Below, piece after piece: positions 43,963 through 54,051 of a stretch of DNA of 64,000 nucleotides. The position numbers were made by a program, and so were the translations under genes. The number at the start of each line of letters is the position of its first letter. Positions within the stretch are counted from its first letter, which is position 1. The notes beneath the pieces are model-generated. The model saw nothing but the letters and a program-made list of their open reading frames with translations, made no database searches and had not been told where the DNA came from. Where the stretch lies: the NCBI RefSeq assembly GCF_014201585.1, contig NZ_JACHES010000006.1, forward strand, positions 109,974-173,973, written 5' to 3'. The DNA is from Anoxybacillus tengchongensis. GTDB taxonomy: Bacteria > Bacillota > Bacilli > Bacillales > Anoxybacillaceae.

Positions 43963-46043
43963 TATGATTCACTCCTTATGCTGTTGAAGTTGTTCGTAAA
44001 AAACTTTTCTAGTTGCGCACTTAAAAACGCATAAATTTGCTCTTTATTTCCTTTCGAAAACAATTCCATACTTTCTTCATCTCTAATAATAAGCGAACTG
44101 ATATGGCTAAGAACTTGCAACATATCATCTTGCGCATTTTTGGGTGCTAGCAACAACAAAAGACGATCCATTTTCATCGGTCGCTGATCCATACCGATGA
44201 TCGGCTGCGGTTGTATAAGTGTATACATCGTAAACGACGGCTGCAAAACCGCTTCGCTTCGCGCGTGATACAATGCTAAAGACGTATTAGGAATCCCTAA
44301 TCCGCCGACTTGCTCCCGTCGCAATAATTCTTCGACAACGATCTCTTTTGTGCGAATCACGCCATATTGTTCAAGTTGTGTACACGCATCTATTAACGCT
44401 TCTTGAAGCGAGTGACATGACAATTCTCGCATCAAAAAGCCGTTCAACAGCTGAACGATTGTTTCACTCACAACGTGAATCGCACGAATTTTTTCAATTC
44501 CATTCTTCGATGAGTTTGCTTTTTGTGTGCGTGAGAAAAACGTCTTCGTTTTTAAAAATTGTCGAATCGAAGCAACTTCTTCTTCCGGCAACATCGGATT
44601 CACGAGAAAATATGGTTGAGACGTATGAATCGGAACCGTTGATACAATAAGGTCATATTCGTTGACATCAATGTGTCGCACATCAAAAAATGACTTTTGT
44701 TCAATATGAGAAATATCTGGTATTTCCTTTTTCAGACGGGTAGCTAATATTTTTGCTGTCCCAATCCCACTTGAACAAATAGCAAGCGCACGTACTCCTT
44801 GTTTATCACGCAATAGCGCTGATGCAAAATGAAGCACCAAATAACCAATTTCTTCTTTCGGCACAACGATGTCTGAAAATACGTGACGCACACCTTGTTG
44901 AACAATATGAAATAACTCGCTATAATCTTGCATAATTTTACGAAGCAATGGATTCGTAATTCCCATATGATGTTGAATGCGGTATAAAGCTGGTTTTAAG
45001 TGAACGATTAAATCTTCATACAATGGATAATCATCTGTTAAATCAACACCTATTTCATCGCTCACAAAACGAATAAGCTCTTGCGCTTTCATCGCAATTT
45101 CTAAACTAGCTTCTTCGAGCATATATCCGCGACGCGCTCGTAGCTTTGCCCCCATTAAATGCATCGTAATGTAACCAATTTCTTCTTTTGGAATGACGAT
45201 GTGGAAAACTTCTTCTAACCTTTTAGCGATTTTTTCCGCTGTTTCGTATTCTTTCGTTGCACAAATTGTTTGCAAATGTTGAACATCAAAGTGGATAGCC
45301 TCTCCTTGCATAATTCTCTCAATCGCCAAGGTAAGATGAATAACGAGAGCAATATACGAGCTATCGGCAATTGTAAATGGGAGATCTTCTTTCATTGCTT
45401 CAATTTGTTGTTCAATCATAAACAACTTTTTCTTATCGACAAGCCCAAGCAGTTTCTCCGTTACCGTATTTACAAGATCTGTTGATTTTTTTTGAATCGA
45501 TTCTTTCATTAATGAGAAAAACTGTGATTCATCAAAATGTTCAAATAACAGTTCGCTCATCATTTTACGCTTCGCGGCTTCAGAACCGCATATTTCTACT
45601 CCGTATCCTCTTTTACGAATAAGGGAAAGGCCATGTTTCTCCACTTTTTCTTCAATTTTGTCTAAATCGTTGCTGATGGTGGCGACAGTGACGTTTAAAT
45701 CGTTCGCAAGAGAGACTAATTTCACCGGCTCTCCAGATTCTAATAAAGCAATTAAAATCATCGTTTGCCGCTCTTCCGGTGTATATTCCGTATGGGATAA
45801 ACGAAATACATGCATTTGTAACTGGTGCTTTTTTTCTTCATCACCGACAATTTGGATGCCGACACCTGCTTTTTTGATTAGTTGCAAATTATACGCTTCA
45901 ACAATTTGCTTGACACCTTTTAAATCACGATGAACCGTCCGCTCACTGACATCTAATTGCTTTGCCACATCTGCTACAGTAATACCTTTCCGATGAGTTA
46001 ATAAAAGATCTAATATTTTTCTTTCTCTCGCTGATATATACAC
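43962..46043 (-). CDS. mtlR: Mannitol operon activator MtlR
   Basis: 693 residues: two N-terminal HTH domains (GITVADVAKQLDVSERTVHRDL near 20 and a second near 100), PRD1 and PRD2 with regulatory His (YITMHLMGAK, YLVLHFASALLRD), an EIIB(Gat)-like domain with AICSSGIGTAKIL, and a C-terminal EIIA(Mtl)-like domain. PTS phosphorylation at these sites tells it whether mannitol is present. GTG at 46043 (MYISARERKILDLL) has GGGAGG seven bases upstream; the frame extends 9 codons further but without a start signal. A terminator after mtlA means that mtlR likely also has its own promoter. Confidence 0.95.
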   Translation of the reverse strand: MYISARERKILDLLLTHRKGITVADVAKQLDVSERTVHRDLKGVKQIVEAYNLQLIKKAGVGIQIVGDEEKKHQLQMHVFRLSHTEYTPEERQTMILIALLESGEPVKLVSLANDLNVTVATISNDLDKIEEKVEKHGLSLIRKRGYGVEICGSEAAKRKMMSELLFEHFDESQFFSLMKESIQKKSTDLVNTVTEKLLGLVDKKKLFMIEQQIEAMKEDLPFTIADSSYIALVIHLTLAIERIMQGEAIHFDVQHLQTICATKEYETAEKIAKRLEEVFHIVIPKEEIGYITMHLMGAKLRARRGYMLEEASLEIAMKAQELIRFVSDEIGVDLTDDYPLYEDLIVHLKPALYRIQHHMGITNPLLRKIMQDYSELFHIVQQGVRHVFSDIVVPKEEIGYLVLHFASALLRDKQGVRALAICSSGIGTAKILATRLKKEIPDISHIEQKSFFDVRHIDVNEYDLIVSTVPIHTSQPYFLVNPMLPEEEVASIRQFLKTKTFFSRTQKANSSKNGIEKIRAIHVVSETIVQLLNGFLMRELSCHSLQEALIDACTQLEQYGVIRTKEIVVEELLRREQVGGLGIPNTSLALYHARSEAVLQPSFTMYTLIQPQPIIGMDQRPMKMDRLLLLLAPKNAQDDMLQVLSHISSLIIRDEESMELFSKGNKEQIYAFLSAQLEKFFTNNFNSIRSES

Positions 46044-46194
46044 ATTCTCACCTCCCTTAGTCAGCAACAATTGTTGACAATTTTAAAAAACATGCTTACT
46101 TTCCAAGAAAAATTCTACCGCTACTTTCTTTATATCACAACAAATAGAAAGCGCTTTTTCGTCATTTTGATTGTTGACATTTTTTAAATATAAC

Positions 46195-46223
46195 AAAAAG
46201 GTAAGTCGCTCACTTACCTTTTT
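46195..46223 (-). terminator. Terminator between mtlA and mtlR
   Basis: AAAAAGGTAAGT / ACTTACCTTTTT, 12 bp, 5-nt loop on the minus strand; readthrough would link mtlA to mtlR-mtlF-mtlD. Confidence 0.8.
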
Positions 46224-46233
46224 GTTTCATTTG

Positions 46234-47634
46234 TTATTCGCCTTTTTTTAGCATATCGATAAGCTCATCATATTTTGGACTATTTAAGAAGTTTTCTACA
46301 GATACATGATATGCATTTGGTAATTTTTCTTTTGCACGATCTGTTAGATTTTGATGCGTAATCACTACATCTGCATCAGCTGGCAGCTGGTTAATTGCTG
46401 TGTTTGTTACCTCAATATCAAGGCCCGCTTTTTGTACTTTGTTTCTCATAATAGAAGCACCCATGGCACTTGAGCCCATTCCTGCATCACAAGCAAAAAC
46501 AATTTTCTTTACTTGCTTTGGAGCTACTGTGCTCAATGCAGATACAACACTGCTTTTCTTTCCTTTTAATTGTTGCATTTGCTCTGTTGCTTGTTCTAAA
46601 TCGCTCTCTTCTTGCTTTGATGTTTTTAAGAAGAATGATGCCACTAAGAAAGAGACAACAGCTGCAACGATTACCCCAGCAAGCACGCCTAAGTAATGAC
46701 CACGTGGTGTCATAGCAAGTAGTGCAAAAATACTTCCTGGCGATGGCACAGCAACAAGACCTGCGTTGAATAATGTGAATGTAAATACTCCGCTCACACC
46801 GCCGGCAATTGCCGCCAAAATTAATACTGGACGCATTAAAATATATGGAAAGTAAATTTCGTGAATTCCTCCAAGGAAATGGATGATCACAGCACCTGGA
46901 GCTGATTGTTTCGCCATTCCTTTACCGAATAACCAATAAGCAAGTAAAATACCAAGACCTGGACCTGGATTTGTTTCAAGCAAGAATAAAATCGACTTCC
47001 CTGTTTTTGCTGCTTGTTCAACACCAAGTGGACTTAAAATACCGTGGTTAATTGCATTATTTAAAAATAATACTTTAGCTGGCTCAATAAAGATGTTGGC
47101 TAAAGGTAATAATTTTGCATGAACGATTGCTTCTACACCTGCTGCCAATGTTTTGTTTAATCCTAAAACAACCGGTCCAATTCCTTTAAAAGCAACTAAT
47201 GTGAGCAATCCGCCAATAATACCTGCTGAAAAGTTGTTCACTAACATTTCAAAACCTTGTTTGACTTTACCGTGGAAAAGTTTATCAAACTGTTTGATCG
47301 CATATCCGCCAAGCGGACCCATAATCATTGCCCCTAGAAACATCGGAATGTCTGAACCGACAATGACTCCCATTGTTGCCGTTGCACCAACGACTCCACC
47401 ACGAACGTCATAAATCATTTTTCCGCCTGTATAACCAATTAATAATGGCAATAAATACGTAATCATTGGGCCAACTAATTTAGCGAATGTTTCGTTTGGT
47501 AACCAACCTGTTGGAATAAATAATGCAGTAATAATTCCCCACGCAATAAATGCTCCGATATTTGGCATAATCATCCCGCTTAAATAGCTACCAAAACGTT
47601 GCACTTTCACACGAAAACCTGTTTGATTTTCCAT
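46234..47634 (-). CDS. mtlA: Mannitol-specific PTS transporter EIICB
   Basis: 466 residues: EIIC membrane domain to about 330 (GSYLSGMIMPNIGAFIAWGII, GGIHEIYFPYILMRP with the GI-x-E motif), a linker, and a EIIB domain with IVFACDAGMGSSAMGAS holding the phosphocysteine near residue 385. No EIIA domain: it is supplied by MtlF. AAAGGAGG precedes the ATG. The promoter upstream is overlapped by a cre site and an MtlR-like operator, so expression needs mannitol and absence of better sugars. Confidence 0.97.
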   Translation of the reverse strand: MENQTGFRVKVQRFGSYLSGMIMPNIGAFIAWGIITALFIPTGWLPNETFAKLVGPMITYLLPLLIGYTGGKMIYDVRGGVVGATATMGVIVGSDIPMFLGAMIMGPLGGYAIKQFDKLFHGKVKQGFEMLVNNFSAGIIGGLLTLVAFKGIGPVVLGLNKTLAAGVEAIVHAKLLPLANIFIEPAKVLFLNNAINHGILSPLGVEQAAKTGKSILFLLETNPGPGLGILLAYWLFGKGMAKQSAPGAVIIHFLGGIHEIYFPYILMRPVLILAAIAGGVSGVFTFTLFNAGLVAVPSPGSIFALLAMTPRGHYLGVLAGVIVAAVVSFLVASFFLKTSKQEESDLEQATEQMQQLKGKKSSVVSALSTVAPKQVKKIVFACDAGMGSSAMGASIMRNKVQKAGLDIEVTNTAINQLPADADVVITHQNLTDRAKEKLPNAYHVSVENFLNSPKYDELIDMLKKGE

Positions 47635-47672
47635 GTTTTCTCCTCCTTTTGATTTGTTCTTGCTATAGCTTA

Positions 47673-47701
47673 ATATTAAAGCGCTTACAGGTTACATTCA
47701 A
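47673..47701 (-). promoter_or_regulatory. SigA promoter of mtlA
   Basis: TTGAAT (47701-47696), 17 bases, TAATAT (47678-47673) on the minus strand. Confidence 0.65.
47676..47689. promoter_or_regulatory. cre (CcpA) site over the mtlA promoter
   Basis: TGTAAGCGCTTTAA on the minus strand, one mismatch to TGWAANCGNTNWCA, lying between -35 and -10 of the mtlA promoter, suited to repression. Confidence 0.7.
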
Positions 47702-47723
47702 TGTAAAGTAAATATCATTTTGT

Positions 47724-47743
47724 CTGTCACAATCTTGTCATTT
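47724..47743. promoter_or_regulatory. MtlR operator candidate
   Basis: CTGTCACA-N4-TGTCATTT: the left half matches the MtlR half site TTGNCACA at 7 of 8 positions, the right half is weak. Its centre is about 68 bases upstream of the predicted mtlA start site, an activating position. Confidence 0.4.
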
Positions 47744-47858
47744 TTTAAAAGAAAAAAGAGGAAAAAACATTTCTCAACCATTCCCATCTTTAGTTTGCCT
47801 CATCATCGTAAAAACTAATGGTGCATGACCATGAAATACGCCAAGGAGGGGTGCACAA

Positions 47859-48623
47859 ATGATAACAAAACTAACGAAGTCTATTGCCGCTTTAAGCTTG
47901 CTTGCTGTTGTTGGTTGTAACAATGCAATGGATATGAACAATCGTTCCAACATTTCTGCTTTGCATACAACGCTATCAAGCGATCAATATCCGCATACAA
48001 AGGCTATATTGATCCAAGATGCTCGTTATAAATTTGTTCCAATCGATCCAAAGGATGCTGCAAATTTACGTACGCAAATTGAACGATCGTTAATGGAACA
48101 ACAAAGAATGTATATGCAGCCAAGACCTTATACGCAAGCACCAAATGCATATCAACGTCCAAATCAAGCAACGCCGACACAACCGAACAGACAAACACAA
48201 CAACCAATGCAGCAACAAACAAGACAAACAGCACCAACAACGAGCATTAGCCAATACGCACAACAAGTCATTGATTTAACAAATAGAGAACGTGCTCGGG
48301 CGGGGTTACCAGCTTTACGTGCCGATGCGCAGCTTAGTTCTGTTGCACAAAAGAAATCAGAAGATATGCGTAAAAATAATTATTTCTCGCATACAAGCCC
48401 AACATACGGTTCCCCTTTTGATATGATGCGCGACTTTGGCGTTTCTTATCGGACAGCTGGGGAAAACATCGCCAAAGGGCAACGAACACCGCAAGAAGTG
48501 GTCAATGCGTGGATGAATAGCCCGGGACACCGCGCGAACATTTTAAATCGAAACTTTACACATATCGGTGTCGGATTTGACGGAAATGGAAACTATTGGA
48601 CACAAATGTTTATTGGGAAGTAA
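47859..48623 (+). CDS. CAP-domain (YkwD-type) lipoprotein
   Basis: 254 residues. The signal peptide ends LLAVVGC (Cys20, lipid-modified). A Gln/Pro/Thr-rich linker occupies about 75-130, then a CAP/SCP domain with LTNRERARAGLPALRADAQL, YFSHTSPTYGSPF, AGENIAKGQRTPQEVVNAWMNSPGHRANILN. Homologues (YkwD) are SigG or SpoVT-related spore-associated proteins in several Bacilli, but that regulation is not evident here. AAGGAGGGG lies seven bases before the ATG. Monocistronic. Confidence 0.92.
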   Translation: MITKLTKSIAALSLLAVVGCNNAMDMNNRSNISALHTTLSSDQYPHTKAILIQDARYKFVPIDPKDAANLRTQIERSLMEQQRMYMQPRPYTQAPNAYQRPNQATPTQPNRQTQQPMQQQTRQTAPTTSISQYAQQVIDLTNRERARAGLPALRADAQLSSVAQKKSEDMRKNNYFSHTSPTYGSPFDMMRDFGVSYRTAGENIAKGQRTPQEVVNAWMNSPGHRANILNRNFTHIGVGFDGNGNYWTQMFIGK

Positions 48624-48678
48624 AGTTTCCTTTGCCTCTGTAAAAGGAAATGGAGTTCAACACTAACCGTGACAACAC

Positions 48679-48719
48679 AAAAAACCACCGTCCCTATACA
48701 AGACGGCGGTGGTTTTTTA
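48679..48719. terminator. Bidirectional terminator after CAP gene
   Basis: AAAAAACCACCG ... CGGTGGTTTTTT stem with a small bulge and A/T runs on both sides. Confidence 0.8.
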
Positions 48720-48722
48720 TGC

Positions 48723-50783
48723 TTACTGTTCAGACACTTTTTCTAACAATGCATCTCCTGTTTTACTCACACGTACATACGCAAAACGAGCACTTTGTTG
48801 CATATCTCCTCCTGTTTTTTCAGGGACAAAATACGTTTCAATTCCATAAATGATTGTATTTCCGTATATATTTCCGTTTACTAAGACATCCCCTTCTTGA
48901 TGCACATCCGAATTTCGTTTTTTCCCATTTAGCGAATAAATGCCAACTAATCGATGAACTCCAGTTTCATCTTTCCGTAAAATGACTTGTACTTTTCCCC
49001 ACTCATTCATCCCCTCGATTGTTGAAATTTCGTATTGGAGACGTACATAATCCCCTTGAATGAGTGAACGTGGGTCAATTGGTTCTAGTTGCAACTTAAT
49101 TTGTTGACCATATCGAATATGTTGTTCTTTATCGAACGTCACATAAGTGATAAAAACGACTTGTAGCATGATGACGACGAGAAGCGGTAACCATTTTTGT
49201 CCATAGGAAGATAATGAAACGGATTTTCTTTTTTGTACGACCAAAGCAACGATAAACAAACATATTCCAACAATCGCCAATGTTATGGATTTGTGCAATA
49301 AATCCCATACCCATTCATAATACTTTAATGCTAAAAACAAAAAAGTATATAACCAAGCAATTGATTGTTCTTTTTCATTTGTACGGAAAAAGAGAACAAA
49401 CGCAACAAAGCTAAGAAACAGTATATTCCATCCAACATACGCCCAATCTACCACAACTAAATCAGCACTCGTCAATAAAAGAAGGGTAGTGAATGAAAAA
49501 ACGAGGAACAGAAGTCGCTCATACATATGTTTTGTAACCCAATAAATCACTCCGTAAAAAACAAATATGGTAAATAACGTGAAACGAACGTCGCTCCATT
49601 CATCAAGCATCATCATAGCAGCATAAAGCGAAACAGCGATATTCGTCATCGTTCGCACACCTGCTGGCATACGCCACGCAACAATAAACAATACAGCGAC
49701 ATATATACTGATCACGATAAAGGAAACATCTGTTACACTAAACGCACCGAGCATATATCCAATCGCAAGCAACGTATAGCGAACAACATCATTCCATCTC
49801 TTCCACAACAATCCCGGAGCAACAAATAAGAAAATAGATATACTGAACAACCAATAAGGAGAAAATACATCAAACCAAAATGATAGTAACTGCATGATAC
49901 TTCCAATCGCAATGACGGAAGCAACCCCTGTGACAATGATTTGAAAAGCGACAAGGAAAAATTTTTCTACTTTTCCGTTGCTTCGCCTTTTCATCCAGCG
50001 AAGTACATAAATGCCTATATAAACGATGATAGCAGCTAATACAAGCCCAAATATATACCAATTACCACCAAAATGCCGCTCAACAAAGCGAAAATATTGC
50101 ACGATCCAAAACATACCTGTGAACAACACAGTACATATAAAATACGGTTGTTTTTTTACATACATTAAAAACACAACAAGAATAACAGCATATGCGTATG
50201 ACCAAAAATGAAACTGATCAGTGGAAATTCCTTGTACAAATATAACGAATAACCAACCGTGCATGGCTATATAAGCTAAATTAGAAACAATCGATGGGCG
50301 CCCAAGAAACGAAATGATTCCGTTGACTACGGCAAAAAGCAGCAAAAGAAAAAACGATGTCCATTCTCCTCGTTCAATTTGATAAGAAGACGGGAAGTAG
50401 TAAAACCAAAATGTAAGCTGCAACAACCCGAAGCTAAATATCGAAAGAAATCGATAGCGAGTAAACCATGCCAAAATGGCGGTAGGAATGAACCAAATGA
50501 AAAACAATAAAAAACTATCAGCATGTGAGTTATATACTTGCCCAATTAATGACACACAAATTCCAAACGTAATCGCTCCAAAAATAAACAACCATTTACT
50601 TAAAAAATGTCGACGAAAAACAGTTGCGCTCATCGCATAAAACAGTACCATAAACCCAGCACCAACACCGACTTTCGTCAATCTTCCTAGTTCAGGCCAA
50701 TTCGAAGCAAAAAAATAAACGAGCGCGGCAGCGAAAAACAAAAGCCCTAACAAATATGTTGTTTTCACAACACGTTGTGCCAT
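48723..50783 (-). CDS. DUF2157 / GDYXXLXY-domain membrane protein
   Basis: 686 residues. Roughly 18 hydrophobic segments fill residues 10-520, starting with the DUF2157-like region, and a C-terminal extracytoplasmic domain has IQGDYVRLQYEIS, the GDYXXLXY motif. Function unknown in this family; no transport motif is visible. AAGGAGG precedes the ATG, a strong start. The gene is alone between a CAP gene and an IclR regulator. Confidence 0.85.
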   Translation of the reverse strand: MAQRVVKTTYLLGLLFFAAALVYFFASNWPELGRLTKVGVGAGFMVLFYAMSATVFRRHFLSKWLFIFGAITFGICVSLIGQVYNSHADSFLLFFIWFIPTAILAWFTRYRFLSIFSFGLLQLTFWFYYFPSSYQIERGEWTSFFLLLLFAVVNGIISFLGRPSIVSNLAYIAMHGWLFVIFVQGISTDQFHFWSYAYAVILVVFLMYVKKQPYFICTVLFTGMFWIVQYFRFVERHFGGNWYIFGLVLAAIIVYIGIYVLRWMKRRSNGKVEKFFLVAFQIIVTGVASVIAIGSIMQLLSFWFDVFSPYWLFSISIFLFVAPGLLWKRWNDVVRYTLLAIGYMLGAFSVTDVSFIVISIYVAVLFIVAWRMPAGVRTMTNIAVSLYAAMMMLDEWSDVRFTLFTIFVFYGVIYWVTKHMYERLLFLVFSFTTLLLLTSADLVVVDWAYVGWNILFLSFVAFVLFFRTNEKEQSIAWLYTFLFLALKYYEWVWDLLHKSITLAIVGICLFIVALVVQKRKSVSLSSYGQKWLPLLVVIMLQVVFITYVTFDKEQHIRYGQQIKLQLEPIDPRSLIQGDYVRLQYEISTIEGMNEWGKVQVILRKDETGVHRLVGIYSLNGKKRNSDVHQEGDVLVNGNIYGNTIIYGIETYFVPEKTGGDMQQSARFAYVRVSKTGDALLEKVSEQ

Positions 50784-50849
50784 AAAGTGGCCTCCTTAAA
50801 CATCCTTTTTAACATTATACTATGACTAGAGGCCAAACGTATACATCAT

Positions 50850-51614
50850 TCATCGACATCCAAGCCGTTCAGAAATTTGCTTGCCGATTTTTTTCATTTG
50901 TACGTGAAGTTGTTCGAGCCGTTCATCTGTCATCCGAATCGTCGGGCCAGAAACGCTGACCGCTGCAACAACTTGTTTTGTATGATCAAAAATGGGCACC
51001 GCTATGCAACGGATGCCGTACTCGTTTTCCTCTAAATCGAGCGCATAACCGAGCTCGCGAACACGCTCTAACTCATGAAAAAACATCTGTTGATCTGTAA
51101 TCGTATAGTCCGTATGTGGCGGCAATCCTTTTCTTTCTAAAATGTCCATAACGACATGCTTTGGTAAGTGCGCTAAAATTGCTTTACCAACAGCCGTACA
51201 ATGCATCGGAGCTCGCTTTCCGACTTTCGAGTGCATACGCAACGTTTCATTGCCATCCAATTTTTCAATATAAATGACTTCCCCTTGATCGTACACGACA
51301 AGATGGACTACTTCATTCGTTATTTGTTCCAGCTCACGTAAATACGGTTTTGCTTCTTTACGCAAATCGATTGAATCCAACAACTTCGAGCTCATTTCTA
51401 AAAACTTATAACCGAGCTTATAACGCTCCGTTTCTTCATCTTGTTCAACATATCCATGCTCAACAAGTGTCGCCAATAAACGATAAGCAGAGCTTTTATG
51501 AATCCCTATTTGTTTCGCGACTTCCGTTACGCCCATACCGTGACGTTCGTTACTTAAAATATCCATGATTTTCAATGCTCTGCTGACGGATTTCACAAAC
51601 GAATCTTTTTCCAT
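50850..51614 (-). CDS. IclR-family transcriptional regulator
   Basis: 254 residues: winged helix at the N-terminus (VSRALKIMDILSNERHGMGVTEVAKQIGIHKSSAYRLLATLVEHGY), then the IclR effector domain (HCTAVGKAILAHLP, the typical CTA-GKA motif). It probably controls the malate synthase gene directly upstream, whose stop is 58 bases from this start, and responds to a glyoxylate-type ligand; the ligand is inferred. ATG at 51614 with AAGGTGGG is preferred to the in-frame codon at 51635. Confidence 0.88.
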   Translation of the reverse strand: MEKDSFVKSVSRALKIMDILSNERHGMGVTEVAKQIGIHKSSAYRLLATLVEHGYVEQDEETERYKLGYKFLEMSSKLLDSIDLRKEAKPYLRELEQITNEVVHLVVYDQGEVIYIEKLDGNETLRMHSKVGKRAPMHCTAVGKAILAHLPKHVVMDILERKGLPPHTDYTITDQQMFFHELERVRELGYALDLEENEYGIRCIAVPIFDHTKQVVAAVSVSGPTIRMTDERLEQLHVQMKKIGKQISERLGCR

Positions 51615-51671
51615 GCTGTTTCCCACCTTTAGCACATAACGAGGGCATTCACATGGAATGCCCTCATCACA

Positions 51672-53858
51672 TTATTGTTTTACATGCGCAAATTTTGCCT
51701 TCGCTTCTAAACGACGACGATGTAAAATCGGCTCCGTATAGCCATTTGGCTGCTCATAGCCTTTAAAAACAAGATCGCATGCTGCTTGGAAAGCAACTGA
51801 GTTATCATAATCAGTCGACATTGGTCGATATGCTGGATCATCTGCATTTTGCTCATCCACAATTTTTGCCATTCGCTTCAACGTTTCAAGCACTTGTTCT
51901 TTCGTACAAATACCATGATGCAACCAGTTCGCAATATGTTGACTTGAAATACGCAACGTTGCTCGGTCTTCCATGAGGCCAACGTTATGAATATCAGGTA
52001 CCTTAGAACATCCGATCCCTTGATCAATCCAACGAACGACATAACCAAGAATACCTTGTGCATTATTATCTAACTCTTGTTGAATCTCTTCTGGCGTCCA
52101 TTGCGGATTGATAGCGACAGGAATTTGTAAAATATCATCACGATAGTTCTTTACATCTTTTTTCAATTCGTCTTGTACCGCAAATACATTTACTTGATGG
52201 TAATGAAGCGCATGTAACGTCGCTGCAGTCGGTGACGGTACCCACGCTGTATTTGCTCCCGCTTGAAGATGGGCGATTTTTTGCTTCACCATCTCTGCCA
52301 TCATATCTGGCATTGCCCACATTCCTTTACCGATTTGAGCACGCCCTTGGAAACCAGCTGCTAACCCAATCGCCACGTTTGATTTTTCATAGCTTTGCAA
52401 CCATGTCGACGATTTCATTTCATTTTTCCGAATCATCGGGCCTGCTTCCATTGATGTATGAATTTCATCACCCGTACGATCTAAAAAGCCTGTATTAATG
52501 AAAACGATTCGATCTCTTACTTGATAAATGCAATTTTTTAAATTAAGCGTCGTACGCCGTTCTTCATCCATTACACCAATTTTAATCGTGTTGCGCTCAA
52601 GACCGAGCATATCTTCAACACGGTCAAACAATTCATTGGCAAACGCCACTTCTTCGGAACCGTGCATTTTTGGCTTCACGATGTAAATGGAACCTTTTCT
52701 TGAATTTACATATTTTCCATTACCAAGAAGCGAATGTTTCATAATTAAAGTCGTCACAACCGCATCTAAAATGCCTTCATACGCTTCTTCTCCGTTTTCA
52801 AGCAAAATCGTATTATTTGTCATTAAGTGACCAACGTTGCGTACAAACATAAGCGAACGTCCAGGCAATGTGAGCATCTCGCCACTTGGTGTTGTATATA
52901 CACGATCTGGATTTAGCTCGCGTGTAACGGTTTTGTTTCCTTTTGTAAAGCTCGCTGTTAAGTCACCACGAACTAAACCGAGTAAGTTGCGATATACAAG
53001 TACTTTATCTTCCGCATCGACTGCCGCAACAGAATCTTCACAATCCATAATCGTTGTTAAAGCTGCTTCTACATAAACGTCCTTTATCCCTGCTGGATCA
53101 GTCTGCCCGATCGGATGGTTACGATCCACTTGTATTTCAATATGTAGACCGTTATTTTTTAACAAAATGGCAGACGGTTGCTCAGGTGAACCTTGATAGC
53201 CGACAAATTTTGCTTCATCTTGCAACGTCGTCGTTTGCCCATCTTTTACCGTGACAGTTAATACGCCATCTACAACCGCATATTGAACGGCATCTTTATG
53301 CGAATATCCGCGAAGTGGTACCGTTTCATCTAAAAATGAGCGAACGTAAGCGATGACCTTTTCCCCACGTATCGGATTGTATCCTTTTCCACGCTCAGCC
53401 CCATCTTCTTCACTAATCACATCTGTACCATATAAAGCGTCATACAAACTTCCCCATCGGGCATTAGCTGCATTTAGCGCATAACGCGCGTTTGTAATCG
53501 GAACAACGAGCTGTGGACCTGCTTGTTTAGCAATTTCATCATCGACGCGTTCTGTCGTAATTTCAAAATCTTCGACTTCCGGCTCTAGGTAACCGATTTC
53601 TTGTAAAAATGATTTATATTGTTCAAAATCAAACCGTCCACGATGTTGCTTATGCCATTCATTGATCTTTTCTTGCAGCTCATCACGTTTTTCAAGCAAT
53701 GCTTTATTTTTTGGTGTTAACTCATTAATGAGTTGTTCAAAATCTCCCCAAAACTTCCTTGGATCCACTTGGCTATTTGGTAATACTTCCTCAACAATAA
53801 ACTCATAAAACAACTTAGCTACTTGCAAACGTCCAACTTGTACATATTCTCCCATCAT
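51672..53858 (-). CDS. glcB: Malate synthase G
   Basis: 728 residues, the size of isoform [46 protein letters not shown] and the C-terminal [41 protein letters not shown] region with the catalytic Asp are all present. It condenses glyoxylate with acetyl-CoA to malate. No isocitrate lyase or glycolate oxidase gene is nearby, so the glyoxylate source is elsewhere. AAGGGGAA precedes an ATG-ATG pair (53858 and 53855); either could be used. Confidence 0.95.
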   Translation of the reverse strand: MMGEYVQVGRLQVAKLFYEFIVEEVLPNSQVDPRKFWGDFEQLINELTPKNKALLEKRDELQEKINEWHKQHRGRFDFEQYKSFLQEIGYLEPEVEDFEITTERVDDEIAKQAGPQLVVPITNARYALNAANARWGSLYDALYGTDVISEEDGAERGKGYNPIRGEKVIAYVRSFLDETVPLRGYSHKDAVQYAVVDGVLTVTVKDGQTTTLQDEAKFVGYQGSPEQPSAILLKNNGLHIEIQVDRNHPIGQTDPAGIKDVYVEAALTTIMDCEDSVAAVDAEDKVLVYRNLLGLVRGDLTASFTKGNKTVTRELNPDRVYTTPSGEMLTLPGRSLMFVRNVGHLMTNNTILLENGEEAYEGILDAVVTTLIMKHSLLGNGKYVNSRKGSIYIVKPKMHGSEEVAFANELFDRVEDMLGLERNTIKIGVMDEERRTTLNLKNCIYQVRDRIVFINTGFLDRTGDEIHTSMEAGPMIRKNEMKSSTWLQSYEKSNVAIGLAAGFQGRAQIGKGMWAMPDMMAEMVKQKIAHLQAGANTAWVPSPTAATLHALHYHQVNVFAVQDELKKDVKNYRDDILQIPVAINPQWTPEEIQQELDNNAQGILGYVVRWIDQGIGCSKVPDIHNVGLMEDRATLRISSQHIANWLHHGICTKEQVLETLKRMAKIVDEQNADDPAYRPMSTDYDNSVAFQAACDLVFKGYEQPNGYTEPILHRRRLEAKAKFAHVKQ

Positions 53859-53920
53859 CGTTCCCCTTCCCTCTTTTTTGTTGCGTATTACAAAACATTG
53901 TTTCATAAATTTCTAAAAAA

Positions 53921-53950
53921 ATGATACCATAATGAGTCACATGTTTTCAA
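53921..53950 (-). promoter_or_regulatory. Probable glcB promoter
   Basis: TTGAAA (53950-53945), 18 bases, TATCAT (53926-53921) on the minus strand. Confidence 0.55.
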
Positions 53951-53964
53951 TTATTTTCTGACAA

Positions 53965-53996
53965 TTAAAAAAGCAGAGTGCACCCCTGCTTTAAAA
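53965..53996 (-). terminator. Terminator after the ABC transporter operon
   Basis: TTAAAGCAG / CTGCTTTTTTAA stem on the minus strand, after the permease gene and before glcB. Confidence 0.65.
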
Positions 53997-54051
53997 TTAA
54001 CCAACTTTGCATTTTACAATATTTAAAACGCTTCGTACTGTAAAAAACACC

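Noticed and set aside
44348..44650. Plus-strand 100-codon frame within mtlR
   Set aside because: Antisense to the MtlR EIIA/EIIB-like region, no start signal.
46148..46161. cre-like sequence AAAAAGCGCTTTCT before mtlR
   Set aside because: Two or more mismatches at invariant positions in either orientation; kept out as a feature.
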